Below are positions 10,901-33,312 of a DNA stretch of 64,000 nucleotides, one piece after another. The stretch comes from Gordionus sp. m RMFG-2023. Its lineage: Eukaryota > Nematomorpha > Gordioida > Chordodea > Parachordodidae. The stretch spans positions 55,694,569-55,758,568 of the forward strand of contig NC_088776.1 of assembly GCF_954871325.1 (NCBI RefSeq). Direction: 5' to 3'. The first letter of the stretch is position 1, and each line of letters starts with the position of its first letter. The notes below the pieces were generated by a model that saw nothing but the letters and a program-made list of their open reading frames with translations, searched no databases and was not told the origin of the DNA. Position numbers and translations under genes: made by a program.

Positions 10901-13181
10901 TTTTCAAAATTCGTTTCACTCAAATTTCATCTATATAAAAGATACTATAAATTTAATTGTTGAAAAACATTTTTCCACACTAACTTGGGTAGCTGGCACT
11001 ACCAGTATTATATCAGATTTGATGTGTCATTTATAATACAATATGTAAATAATTTATATATTGGATTTAATTTTTTTTTCTAGGCATTATAATTTATAAG
11101 CTTAAAATATTCAAAAAATATTGTAAAATGGCAATATACTAAAGTTTATAAAAATTATGTCTGACACTTATCAATCAAATGTGATTGATAATAATTCGAA
11201 TATAATAAAAAAATTTGCAATATACTGGTAATAACTTACAAATATTTTATGAGCATATAATTATGAGACTCGAACCGGTTCAGAGAGATTTTAGAGGTTC
11301 GGTTCAGGTTCGGCTAAATTTTAGCGGTTCAGGTTCGGTATAGGTTCGATGAAAAATTCCGGTTTTTAGCGGTTTAATGGTTCGGTTCAGGTTCGTTTTG
11401 GATCCCTGCTCTTATTTTAAATATTAATAAAAAATTTGAAATTTTATTTAAATAATTTGATACCACTTAATATTTTAAGGCAAATTTTTAAGAAATAGAT
11501 AATTTATGAAATTTTTTATTCTTGAAAATTTTGTTTTTAATTATGCCCAATTAGATTACTTTAGTTAAAATATATATGTAAGATTTATATGGTTTTAGTG
11601 ATGAACGAAGCCCTGTGGATATCTGCTAATAGACTAAATGGACCTATCCCGATATATTTTTACGTCAGGTACTCTTACGAAAAAGAGAAAAACGCTTTAC
11701 TCGATTATTACGACTTGAAAAACATCTTTACGCAGGCGGTGGATATGGCTCAAGACGGAATAGTAAACAATTATCATTAGCTATTGCAATTTTGTTAAAT
11801 ATTTGGGATTTTGAGATAATATTAAATGTTAAATATAAAGCTAATAATTAGTATAAATGAGAAAAAAAATTTAACCTTAGCTTTTATATTTAATAAGCTG
11901 GCTAAGTCACTCAAATATTCGAGCTATGATTATTTGTAGAGGTAAAATGCGAATAGATAGTTTTTTATAATGATTGTTGATTAAATATTTTATTTAATTT
12001 ATAAATAAATTAAGAAAAGGATAACTATATCGAAGGCAAAGATTAACCCAGCATTCATAGCTAGAACGCATTCACGACGAAATACATAAAAATATGCTCT
12101 ATTTTGTGTATTTTACTTTGCCGCGAATTCGCACTAACCTTGAATTGCAGGGTAATACCACTACTGGCCTTTTTTTTTCATCTAAAAAATATTTTATGTT
12201 TTACATTATATATATTTCATATAAGTTGCCAATATACTAAGATTGTAGTTTCGTGCTGTAAAAATTAGATGTACTTTGGATTTATAATTTATTTCTAAAA
12301 ATTAGCGTTATTAAAAGGCTCGTTTTGAGCCTATTTTTGTTAATGGCTAACTCAATATTTCATCCAGAAAAATATTACGCAAGCCGGAAGATTTTGCTCA
12401 TAGATGGAACAAAGATCTAGACATATATTATCGAAATCTCAAGGGTGAGGCAATATATTTCTGGCTAAAAAATTGAGTTAGCCGTTTTAAAAAAATCGGC
12501 TCAAAACGAGCCGTTTAACAACACTACTAGAAATATTTGGATACAATTAAAATTGTATCCTAATCCAGTTTATACCACATAAAAGATTGATATCAGCAGA
12601 TAAATATGATTTTATTGGAGAAGAAAAAAAATTGAAAATTTATTAGTTTTTTTTTTACTCAATTTCGAACGAAATAAGGGCGAAATATATATAAATATTT
12701 ATATTAGGTATTTTGGGGAGATCATGCCGAGTTTGGAAATTGTACCGCTTTGAGCAAACATATGGAAAGCCTGATTGGACCTTTAGCCCAGAAATCCATC
12801 AATTTTGCTATAGGTTTTCTTTTCCTTAAATTTTAAATGCAATATATTGAAAGAAAGAAATAAATAAATAAATAAAATAAAATAAAAAGACATGATTAGG
12901 AAAAGCAAAAAAAAATATAGTAAAACATTCTTTTGATTCCCGATAAATAAAAAGTGTGCAGCCAAGAGGTATGTGGAGGCAATGGTAAATGCATAAGGAG
13001 CGATTTTAAGGACAATCATATTCCAGACATCGCCTTGGAATCTTATTACAGGTTTAACCTTTATAAGAAAAGAATTTTAGCTTCAATGGAACCCCTATCG
13101 GACTCTTACAGCTGCGTATGTTATCCTGGATGGAGTGGAAACAATTGTGAAATAAACTTCACTACTAATTCTACTACTTAA
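1978..13181 (+). CDS. GH56 hyaluronidase, tandem copy 1 (eight exons)
   Basis: Spliced secreted hyaluronidase (endo-hexosaminidase on hyaluronan/chondroitin), 428 aa. Exons: 1978-2029, 2322-2638, 3070-3147, 3498-3685, 8873-9027, 11599-11762, 12708-12813, 12955-13181; the sum is 1287 nt including TAA. Exon 1 starts at the ATG of MICSC and encodes a hydrophobic signal peptide. Exon 2 carries NSPTFVCKSKY and NGGIPER. Exon 3 has the catalytic-acid motif GVIDMEF (Asp129, Glu131). Exon 4 ends with LWGYFGYPRC. Exon 5 has STALYPAHY, exon 6 GPIPIYFYVRYSY, exon 7 VFWGDHAEFGNC (Trp321). Exon 8 is the EGF-like module (CSQEVCGGNGKC ... CVCYPGWSGNNC). All family disulphide cysteines are visible. Oddities: DME-FYTP replaces the usual DWE-xWRP, GLWAF replaces GxYPY, and Phe205 stands where human HYAL1 has Tyr202. 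Every boundary is GT-AG and phases equal those of copy 2. Introns hold a Tc1-like fossil, MITEs and a GGAA microsatellite. Family call is firm; catalytic activity is uncertain. Confidence 0.92.
2830..2974 (+). repeat. (GGAA)n microsatellite
   Basis: About 140 bp of nearly pure AAGG/GGAA tetranucleotide repeat in the intron between exons 2 and 3 of hyaluronidase copy 1. Confidence 0.97.
4088..4298. mobile_element. MITE family 1, full copy
   Basis: Termini GTGTTGTTAAACGGCTCG and the inverted GTGTTGTTAAACGGCTTG, each followed inward by TTTTGAGCCG. TA dinucleotides flank both ends (4086-4087 and 4299-4300), as in Tc1/mariner-type MITEs. The inner arms also pair (CCAGAAAAATATT with AATATTTTTCTGG). 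Lies in the intron after exon 4 of hyaluronidase copy 1. Confidence 0.85.
4375..4784. mobile_element. MITE family 2 with very long inverted repeats
   Basis: Ends at TGTTAACGTCAATGTG and inverted TGTTAGAATCAATGTG, flanked by TA (4373-4374, 4785-4786). The inverted repeats extend over roughly 100 bp each (GGCAATATG, ACTTTAAATCATTTTTTGAG on both arms). No coding capacity. In the same intron as a family 1 copy, about 75 bp away. Confidence 0.75.
5920..6720 (+). pseudogene. Tc1/mariner-like DDE transposase relic
   Basis: In the large intron between exons 4 and 5 of hyaluronidase copy 1. Readable blocks are a helix-turn-helix-like segment (about 6060-6160, with GGK and KIIELLKLNNGF), then LFYLDKTSFDFQVVSYYGWA (about 6296-6356; the first catalytic Asp falls in LDKTSF) followed by a GKTYPF stretch. 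A SPALF...QLNPIENIF-type block near 6550-6610 matches the SPQLNPIEN signature of IS630/Tc1/mariner proteins. Several stops and at least two frameshifts separate the blocks, so it is dead. No inverted termini were identified. Confidence 0.65.
7385..7770. repeat. Dispersed repeat, copy 1
   Basis: Similar along its length to 20090-20640: a C-rich start (CCCACCCATC), AAAGTTAATAATTTTTTAAA, an A-rich middle with AAGTGAAAA, then GTGGACCT and ATAAAATTTATG. No coding capacity. In the intron between exons 4 and 5 of hyaluronidase copy 1. Confidence 0.55.
9501..9695 (+). pseudogene. Decayed coding-like stretch
   Basis: One frame reads ERMLHGPNYDKISQDEIDTI and, after two stops about 9 bp apart, QFQMLKVVASQAILHIPHRL and RQKFPGLLRARL. 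The composition looks protein-coding and it lies about 300 bp before the exon-like ORF at 10004, so both may come from one dead gene copy. Family unknown. Confidence 0.3.
10004..10196 (+). pseudogene. Unrecognised terminal-exon-like ORF
   Basis: Directly after a good acceptor (TTAAAAATTTCAG) a 63-codon frame runs to TAG. It contains FKDVEGLIGGDLWAAKTGIV and VYQIWEDQEVLELIVF, with well-mixed composition and much higher G+C than its surroundings. A stretch of A residues at about 10389-10400 follows a 3'-UTR-like segment. It lies in an intron of hyaluronidase copy 1 but has no hyaluronidase similarity. It could be the last exon of another gene, an exon carried in by a transposon, or a retrocopy end. 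I do not recognise the family. Confidence 0.4.
10581..11408. mobile_element. Element with GGTTCGG subterminal repeats
   Basis: Starts CAGGGTTCCATAACCAAAAC and ends, inverted, CAGGGATCCAAAACGAACC. Both ends are packed with GGTTCGGTTCAGGTTCGG-type repeats pointing inward; the middle is bare AT-rich DNA. The CAGGG ends suggest hAT, but no good 8-bp flank duplication is seen. In the intron between exons 5 and 6 of hyaluronidase copy 1. Confidence 0.6.
12305..12524. mobile_element. MITE family 1, full copy
   Basis: Left end degraded (GCGTTATTAAAAGGCTCG), right end intact (inverted GTGTTGTTAAACGGCTCG). TA flanks at 12303-12304 and 12525-12526. In the intron between exons 6 and 7 of hyaluronidase copy 1. 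Confidence 0.85.
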
Positions 13182-14479
13182 AAAAATGTTTATTCCTTTT
13201 ATTTAATTATATTATTATAATGAAATTTCTAAGCATGAAACTATCCATTTTTTTACGAATCATTAAAATTTATATATATTATGAATAATTTAAGAATACA
13301 TTGGTCGAAAAACATAAGCCTTTTTTTTAATGGAATATATAGAATGCGATTTAAATGATTTTTTTTATTATACAATATTTTAAAATATTGATTTTTACAC
13401 AGTTGCTATTTGGATCTTTTAATTATTTTTTTTAAACTAATATTGGGGACGAATATTTGTAATTTATTTCAGAATTCCCAAACTATGCGGTTTTATAGCT
13501 TTACTTTTTTTGTTAAGATTGAAGCCCAAAATAACTTTTCCAAGACTCTAACTAGAACTTTTGTTTATATAAGGGGTACCAGATGGGCCACAAATTTGTT
13601 TTTAAAAAATTACATACTTTGATTATATTCATTCTGTAATCTTTTCTTCATATGCTAATGTTGGAGATTTGTTATTCTATTTTTAAACAACGAGATAAGT
13701 TAAAATTATTTTATAGGTATAAGGCTATTTACTAATCTAGTTACTTATTGTAAGAGTTGACAATTAGTACGTTTTAAAACAAAAATCACTAAAAAATAAT
13801 ATGAGAGTTTTCTTTCCGAAAATTCGGAAATATATGTTTATGTTCAAGAAATTTCACCTTATTTTTAATAATTGATTCAAAATAGGCGAAATATAATGTA
13901 ATTACTAACAATATTAAATGAATGAGCTGAATTTTGTCGTAAAATAAATTTATAAAAATTAAATAAGTAATAATAACTTATATTTTTCAGGCATTTTTTG
14001 AGATAATGATTTTGCAAAGGATTTTTCAGAAATAGAGGGAAAAATTTATAATTACTAAGGAATCAGTTTTAAAATTAAGAGAATTATGCCTTTTTTTTAT
14101 ATCTCTATACCCTTGAATATATGTCACTGATTTGTATTTTTATATTTATATCTTATGGCTAGTCACAAATAAAGCGTATTCACGAATTTTGTAAAAGATA
14201 ATGTAATTTAAAATATAGTCCCTTTATTTCACATACAGAATCTTTCAAAAAATACTTTAATTTAAAAAGGAAATTTATCCATTAATTTTTTGAGTTTTTT
14301 TTTTGGAAAAGTGAAGAAAACATATCCGACATCGCTACTCCCCCCTCCCCTCCTCCTTTCCATATGATAGAAGTAAGAAACAAAGAAAACTTGAACTATA
14401 ATGGAATTAGGAAAACAAACATCACAAGTAATACAAAATGAGATCCATTTTATCTTGGGATAGATAAAATGATAGGAGA

Positions 14480-14770
14480 AATATTACCCAATGCAAACTT
14501 AATTTATACTCTTGGTATATTGCTGATGGAATTATAGCCGGCTTGCCAGACCAATTCAACATGACAGTAGGCTTTATAAAATCCATGAAAACATAGGTTT
14601 AAAAATAAATCCTCTAAAAGAGTCAATATTGTCCCCTAGACAGCAATGTTTAAAAAATGTTTAAAATGATTTCAGATTTTACAGGAGAAAGAGTACCTCA
14701 CATATCTAGGGTCACCCTTAGGCAATAAAGATACTTTCACTAAATTTTTCGCAGGTACTTCAAAGGATCA
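14480..14770 (+). pseudogene. LINE reverse-transcriptase fragment
   Basis: In the DNA between the two hyaluronidase genes. Two frames together show the palm region of a non-LTR reverse transcriptase: a DGIIAGLPDQFNMTVGFIKS stretch at about 14522-14585 following a degraded (Y)ADD box, a KINPLKES block, and EYLTYLGSPLGNKDTF at about 14690-14735. The pattern resembles R2/CR1-type elements with a YLGSPLG motif. It carries stops and a frameshift and is not related to the RTE-like copy at 45 kb. Confidence 0.55.
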
Positions 14771-15077
14771 AAATTACTTTTTTTTTTAGCTAACATTATC
14801 AAAATTACATTGGATATAAAAAAAATTCAAAATTTTGAAGGAGCTATTCAAATTTTTCAGGGGGCCCGAGCCCCTGTTGCCCCCTTCCCCATAGAGACGC
14901 TACTGATATATGCCACGAATATTATAATTATAATTAAATATAAAATTCATATATAATTTTTTATAATAGGTCGATCTAAAAAATTACGCTTTGTTAAAAT
15001 CAATCAGTAATAAGTTGATTCTAAACCCTTTATATTTTACGATGTTATGAGAAAACCATTTTCCGATTTTCAATATA

Positions 15078-15234
15078 CAACTGAACCTGTCTAATTTGGG
15101 AACCGGTCAAAAAAATTTTCCTAAATTAGACAGTTTCTCATTTATCGAGGCATTTTCAAATCCATAGGTAGTTAATGGGAATTTGATTGGGACTAAAAAT
15201 TTTTATCAAATTAGGGAGGTGCCAAGTTTTACTG
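15078..15234. mobile_element. TA-flanked MITE (AATTTGGGA family)
   Basis: Left end CAACTGAACCTGTCTAATTT and inverted right end CAGTAAAACTTGGCACCTCC, both leading to CTAATTT; TA on both sides (15076-15077, 15235-15236). A related internal stretch (CTTGTCTAATTTGGGCACTG ... CTAGACAGTTGCCC) occurs at 61994-62055. Confidence 0.6.
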
Positions 15235-16120
15235 TATATAAAATTGAGCCCTGTTTACTACCTATGAATAATTTCCTGATAATATGGGGTTTGAAATTGA
15301 GTCTTTTTTTTGTTATCTCTTTCTTTATATTTAAGTACGGGTGGGGCTCAGGTCGGTCCTCGGGTCGGTGCTGTCATTTATGGGATTCGTGCACGAATCA
15401 GTTCTCGCGTTAATATTCAGGTGGATGTTTGCATTAGTGTTTGGGTAGAAATATTTGATCAACCAGATAAATCTATTAGGTTAATTTGGGTCTGGCTCAT
15501 TTTTTCAACCAAAAAATCGACCAAAAATTATGACAATTATATCCAACCAAGCAACTCAACAACTTTTTGTAGGAGCCTTCTATCTGTTTATAACTCTGAT
15601 ATTTTCTAAATTGCGCAAAGTAACTTCTTTTCTTTAAAAATAAGATTTTAAACTTTTAAGAGTATGTTGGAAGTCGCCTTCTGTGTTATCTAAGTGCTTC
15701 ATAGAGCAAAATAATCTAATCCCTTGATTTCTTGATTTATAATTCAGTGAAGTTGTAAAAAGCTATCAATGAATAAAAATCGTTTATAATTTTTTAAACA
15801 ATTTTTTGGCGATAATTTTGCATATTTAAGTAAAATATATACCATAATGAACAAAGAAATTTTTTTTAAAAATATTGATCTAAAATACAGATTACTCAAA
15901 GATTATGTATTTCTTTGTAATCTAATAATTTTAAAATGTTATCACGAAAAAAAGTAAAATACATATAAAAAATTGGCTCATGTCCTTCTGACCTTGTAAT
16001 TCGCCGTAATAAACATATACCTTTTACTATGATAAATATGATACATTTATAATTTTAAATGAAAAATTATATACTATATATTATATATCTCAAATTTTTT
16101 TGATAAATTTAAATAAAAAA

Positions 16121-28799
<12,679 letters not shown>

Positions 28800-31083
28800 T
28801 GCTACCATTTATTAAAAAAATATTATATATATATTCTCTTTTCTCTTTGTTTAATATTTATTTTTATATTTTGTAAAAATCTCTCTATTAAATTAAAAAA
28901 TTTGCACTAATGTAAAAACTGAAAAAATTCAATATAAAAAAATAGGTATTAATTATAAGAATGAATTTAATGTCTGTATTCAATAAATGTACATAATATT
29001 TATTTCTAAATAAATTGGTTGGAGTACAAACATGATATGTATTTTGTCATGTATTATTTCTAATTAAAGAGATACATATCCGTTAACTAATTCTTCTCAA
29101 TCTGCAAATGTTTAATTTAAAGAGTTGCACAAGGTTTCTCAAGATATTTGTATGCAATTCAAATGCGCCAATTATTTCGATCAGATTTCGATACCTAAGG
29201 GATTTGGCTCTAAATGGAAAATATTGGTACTTATAAAGCAGGGAGAATGGCGTTAGGTAAACCCCGGGGCTTGGCAAACCACTTAATCTCATTTTAAAAT
29301 TAAATACAACTGAAGGTTAAAATTTTATCCTTAATTAGCTTAGAATTTAAAGGTTTTTAAATAATAAAGCCATAAAATTATTCTATAAGTAACATTATTA
29401 ATAAATAAAGATTCAATTTATTATGGCCTAAATAACCCAATGAGTGGTTTGCCCCACTATTGGGGCTTGTTGGATAAAAATTTCACTTTTACAAAAAATA
29501 AATTTAAAAATAAATGATTATATTCTTAAAATATTTTATAAGGCGCCTTTCCAGGGTATAGTTTTAGATATCTAATCACATATTTTTTTTACATTATCTA
29601 AAAAAGGAGCTACAGCCATTTTTACAAAATTCAGTTGACTAACCCCAGTTTCACCTATATAAACTGTCTAGCGCAATAACAAACCTATTTTATAATATAA
29701 TAAGTTAGCAAAGATCATAATTTCAAAATTCGAAAGTTCACATAGATTTTTTTTGATAAAATTCCCTCTTAAAGAATAAAAGTAACCTATGAGCTCTCAA
29801 GGGAAGAAAATAAAAAATTTCCACTTATAACAATGAAGCAGATAAATTATGCTTTTTATTATGTTATAATTAAAAAAATAATATAGATTCGAGTTCGCCA
29901 AGGTAGCAAAAATACAAGAGGTTTATGTTAAAACATGTTCATTATGCCAATTTTTAATTTGGATAACTGTATATTTAATTTTGATAAATATCCTCCGGAC
30001 TTATTAAAATTGTATATTTCTTTTTCTAATCAATTTCTTCAAAATCCATATTTAGTCCAAATGATTCTCTTGCTTATATAGTTCAGCTAGTGACCCCTAT
30101 TTGCCAAATCGAGGCTTATATAATATTATTTTAGCCAAAATTAAACTCGGGACGTTTTTAAAAATCGACCCAAATCTGGCCATTTAAACAACACTCTAAG
30201 TTCAGCTATTTTTATAACCATATACATCATTTTTATCGCCTGAAATTTTAGAATTTTGTCAACCCTGAATTATTACATTTATAACAAGGCTAAATCTTCT
30301 GACATAGCCTTTTTAAAAATTCCTGATACAGAGATAGAAAGAAAAACTTAACGATTATCTGAAACTAAAATTAAACAATTATCCCTCCTCTTCCTATTTT
30401 AAAATATTTTATTTTTATTTGAAGAAACTAATTTTTATTCCTAGATTTTTGACTTGTGGAGGGTGTAATCAAAAGTTTGGAAGTGTGACATAATAAAGAA
30501 ATAAAAATTTGATAGGAAATTACAACAATATTTTTACGAAACAATTAAAAGTTTATGTGAATAGAATTTTAAGCAGGTTCAATAGATTTTTGTCCATAAT
30601 TATATTAGAATTTTGATCATTGTTTGAAATTTTAATCCACACAAAATGGCTTCCTAGATATATTTTATTTTATCAGACTTTAATGATTTATATGAAGTTA
30701 ATTTAAAATGTTAAAATGCTATTTGGGAAAAAGCAAATTGTAAAACTTGAAAAACTCGATAAAAAAAATTTGAGCCAAATATCCGATTTATTTCATTTTA
30801 TTTTTTTTATGTTATTAATACGGGGAGCCAAGTTAGTTAAATATTTAACAAAAGAAATCGTCATGTTTTAATTAAGTGATATAACTTATAACAAATATAT
30901 ATAAAACAAAAGTTTTCAAAATTATATATACAATTTATTTAAAATTTTATAAATAAAGATATACTATATACTATTATTTATATTTAATAATTATGTACCA
31001 CATAAAATATCCGTTAACAAAGCTAATGAATTTGCCTGCATCATTAGCTTAGCCCTCTTTTTTTAAAAAATATTGAAATAAAG
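28800..31083. other. Intergenic, between hyaluronidase copy 2 and the GPCR
   Basis: AT-rich; contains the TIR element at 29241-29655 and a right-end fragment of MITE family 1 near 30120-30195. The genes on both sides point towards it (convergent), so it carries two 3' ends and no promoter. Confidence 0.5.
29241..29655. mobile_element. GGGAGACTGGGG-type TIR element, short copy
   Basis: Left end GGGAGAATGGCGTTAGGTAA, right end inverted GGTGAAACTGGGGTTAGTC. Shares the blocks CCACTTAATCTCATTTTAAA, GGGCTTGTTGGATAAAA and ATTATCTAAAAAAG with the longer copy at 60294-61148. No coding capacity. Confidence 0.65.
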
Positions 31084-33312
31084 TTATTCGATAGTAACTT
31101 CATTCGAACAAACCCTATTTTTCTTATTTTGAAACATTTTAGGAAGAAATTTTATACGCCCTTGGTTATGCACATTCATTTTGTTGGAAACAGTTTGGTG
31201 GCAGGAGTACATTGCTGTGCTCGTCTTGACTTCGATAACGTTAATATCGTTTTTGAGATTATCCAATCGGGAATCCAAATTCTCGCCATCGATTGCCCAT
31301 TTTCGGCAAGATGTTATATACCTGCCCCAGAAATTTATGTACTCGACACGAAAATTCTTATCCAAGAACCAATAGGCATAAAAGAAAAACACGTAAGCCC
31401 AATTCTCGAGCCAATTGAATATGGGTTCCAGGTAATCAAAAAGGATACAAGGCTTGTGTCGACAACGGGCGGCATATTTAGATTTGAATGGACTCATGAT
31501 CGAATTGGATAGAACCAGAAAAAAGTACAAACCTACGATGATGGTAAATTTTAAACTGATGTTATTGTTATCGTAGAGGAAATATAAAACTTTATTACGT
31601 ATATTTTTGATAAACAAGAAAATACTTGGATAATTGTGTCCCCTCGAACCGCCATTTATTCGTGGATTTGGGTGCTGATTGGGTTCTAAGTTTTTGCTAT
31701 CGATTAAAATCCCTTTTGAACAGTGACCCAAAAATTTTGAGTTACCATCTGAGCCTGTCGCACGTTCATAATTTTGAAAATCCCTAGGTCGGAACAACGC
31801 TTTAGAGGTATTGCCATAAATTTGGCTATTATTGTTTACTTCTACGACTCCAATTGAATTGTCCTTGCAAGTTTTATTTCTTCTCAGCTTGGCTGATTTT
31901 CTAAACTTCTTCATACTCATTATCATCCCAACGACTAAGTATATGATAAACAGGGTAGGAAAAATGGCCAAAATTAGTTCTTCGAATATGTCCATAATGA
32001 AAAGGCGGCTTTGCCATCTATAGGATGCCATGCGAGTTATATAGTAGCCGGGTTTCCCCGTAAACCAAGTTTTACATGGATTTACTTCCGACCATTTGAA
32101 TGTATAAATATTTAGCGAGCTACTTACGATTACGAGTATAAAAGGGGAGTATTTTAAAAGTTTTGCGTCCATTATGAATATAGCAAGCAGACTTTTAGTG
32201 GTCATTTTTAATCCGCTAATGTTTTGATCCGATTTTAAATTTTCATCCGATTTTATATATGCGCCGGCTTGAGAATAGTTTTCGTAACATGATACGTCTT
32301 TCCTGTTTTTTTTATTCGAGATTCTAAAAATTTTGTTTTCGATATTAATTTTAAATTTTTCGCTTTGCTTGAATGTACCCAAAAGGTCGTTTTCAGTTCC
32401 CTTTTTACTTTTATCGTTAGTGTTATTACCATCCTTCGGAGCTTGATTAAATCTAGCCTTTACTGATTTACTACTCTTGAAACTGGTAAATCTTTGATAT
32501 ATCTCCGAAGAGAGGTTAAATTTAGCCGTGGCTCTGTAATATAAGTGAGGTAAGACGAGCGCTACATATCTATCGCACAAAAATAATACCATAAATATTA
32601 TGGAGGTGCGAGACAGGGTGTTGAGTAAGATGGAGTTGAGGAATGACGAGTAAATGTTCCAGTTATAGGTACGATAAAATTCGTAAGAATGATACAAGTT
32701 TTTGGCATATAAGTTGATAATAGGAGTCGAAAAATTATGGCTCAGGTTTATCATTATACTTTCACAAAGATTTTGGTTGTGGTTAAAATTTAAATTTAAA
32801 GGCAAGTCTTGATTAGTTTTGTTGAATTCAATATGAAAATTTAATTTTCTAAGGTTAGTGTCGAGAGATTCATAGAATATGGGGGTAGATACCTTGTAGT
32901 TTCCTTTTACAAACTTGACGAAAGTAGTTAGACTCTTGCATTTGCACCAATACTCAGTCCATAAATAAATCTCATTTTTAAAGAGGCGAGGAGCCAGCAC
33001 ATCTCTTAATGTCTCACTCAGAGGTTTTAAATATTTCCTGAAAGCAAAATAACTAGAGTATTCACCATAGGTTTCGAGGCAAGGCCAGACTATGAAGAAA
33101 AGGCATAGTAGAAAATTACACACACAGGACCATAGCAAGGAGAAGTAATTTTCATATTTCGAATTTAATCTTACCAGTACAAGTAAGCTACTACCATTGC
33201 CCATAATTCCTAAAAAAATCTGGACAGGGACTGCCAGGAGATACCAATAGAAACGGAAAAAATTATCACAGTGTGGGTCCTTTATAGGGCATATGATATC
33301 GGAGTCACTCAT
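31084..33312 (-). CDS. Divergent rhodopsin-type GPCR, single exon, 742 aa
   Basis: An uninterrupted 742-codon reading frame for a seven-helix receptor in the plasma membrane, presumably G-protein coupled; the ligand cannot be told. Helices by hydrophobicity: TM1 about 21-48 with the family Asn in GN (39), TM2 55-78, TM3 225-246 running into CDRYVAL (Asp247-Arg248-Tyr249, the class-A DRY motif), TM4 386-405, TM5 440-466, TM6 586-607, TM7 634-652. The NPxxY motif is not recognisable; TM7 reads FFFYAYWFLDKNFR, keeping only the trailing Phe-Arg. Three connecting loops are unusually long: extracellular loop 1 (about 145 residues, with N-glycosylation sites and cysteines), intracellular loop 2 (about 135) and loop 3 (about 115, basic and Asn/Ser-rich). 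The ATG at 33312 gives a short extracellular N-terminus. No introns, unlike the neighbouring genes, so either an ancient retrocopy or an intronless receptor family. Receptor class is fairly sure, subfamily not. Confidence 0.75.
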   Translation of the reverse strand: MSDSDIICPIKDPHCDNFFRFYWYLLAVPVQIFLGIMGNGSSLLVLVRLNSKYENYFSLLWSCVCNFLLCLFFIVWPCLETYGEYSSYFAFRKYLKPLSETLRDVLAPRLFKNEIYLWTEYWCKCKSLTTFVKFVKGNYKVSTPIFYESLDTNLRKLNFHIEFNKTNQDLPLNLNFNHNQNLCESIMINLSHNFSTPIINLYAKNLYHSYEFYRTYNWNIYSSFLNSILLNTLSRTSIIFMVLFLCDRYVALVLPHLYYRATAKFNLSSEIYQRFTSFKSSKSVKARFNQAPKDGNNTNDKSKKGTENDLLGTFKQSEKFKINIENKIFRISNKKNRKDVSCYENYSQAGAYIKSDENLKSDQNISGLKMTTKSLLAIFIMDAKLLKYSPFILVIVSSSLNIYTFKWSEVNPCKTWFTGKPGYYITRMASYRWQSRLFIMDIFEELILAIFPTLFIIYLVVGMIMSMKKFRKSAKLRRNKTCKDNSIGVVEVNNNSQIYGNTSKALFRPRDFQNYERATGSDGNSKFLGHCSKGILIDSKNLEPNQHPNPRINGGSRGHNYPSIFLFIKNIRNKVLYFLYDNNNISLKFTIIVGLYFFLVLSNSIMSPFKSKYAARCRHKPCILFDYLEPIFNWLENWAYVFFFYAYWFLDKNFRVEYINFWGRYITSCRKWAIDGENLDSRLDNLKNDINVIEVKTSTAMYSCHQTVSNKMNVHNQGRIKFLPKMFQNKKNRVCSNEVTIE

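Larger units (their letters stand above)
13182..16120. other. Intergenic region between the hyaluronidase copies
   Basis: Holds the copy 1 3' flank, a LINE fragment (14480-14770), a G+C-richer patch ending CCATAGAGACGCTACTG near 14909 that looks like a transposon end, and a MITE (15078-15234). From about 15960 to 16120 it resembles 1830-1977, the upstream region of copy 1, so the duplication includes some promoter-side DNA. Confidence 0.6.

Noticed and set aside
10573-11416. 8-bp hAT target duplication around the GGTTCGG element
   Set aside because: The flanking octamers CAATATTT and CTCTTATT match at only 4 of 8 positions.
15310-15609. 99-codon plus-strand frame with G+C-rich start
   Set aside because: No recognisable motif, overlaps another frame of similar length, and lies directly after a MITE; likely transposon-derived or chance.
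31129-32023. Plus-strand frames of 63-127 codons
   Set aside because: Antisense shadows of the GPCR gene.
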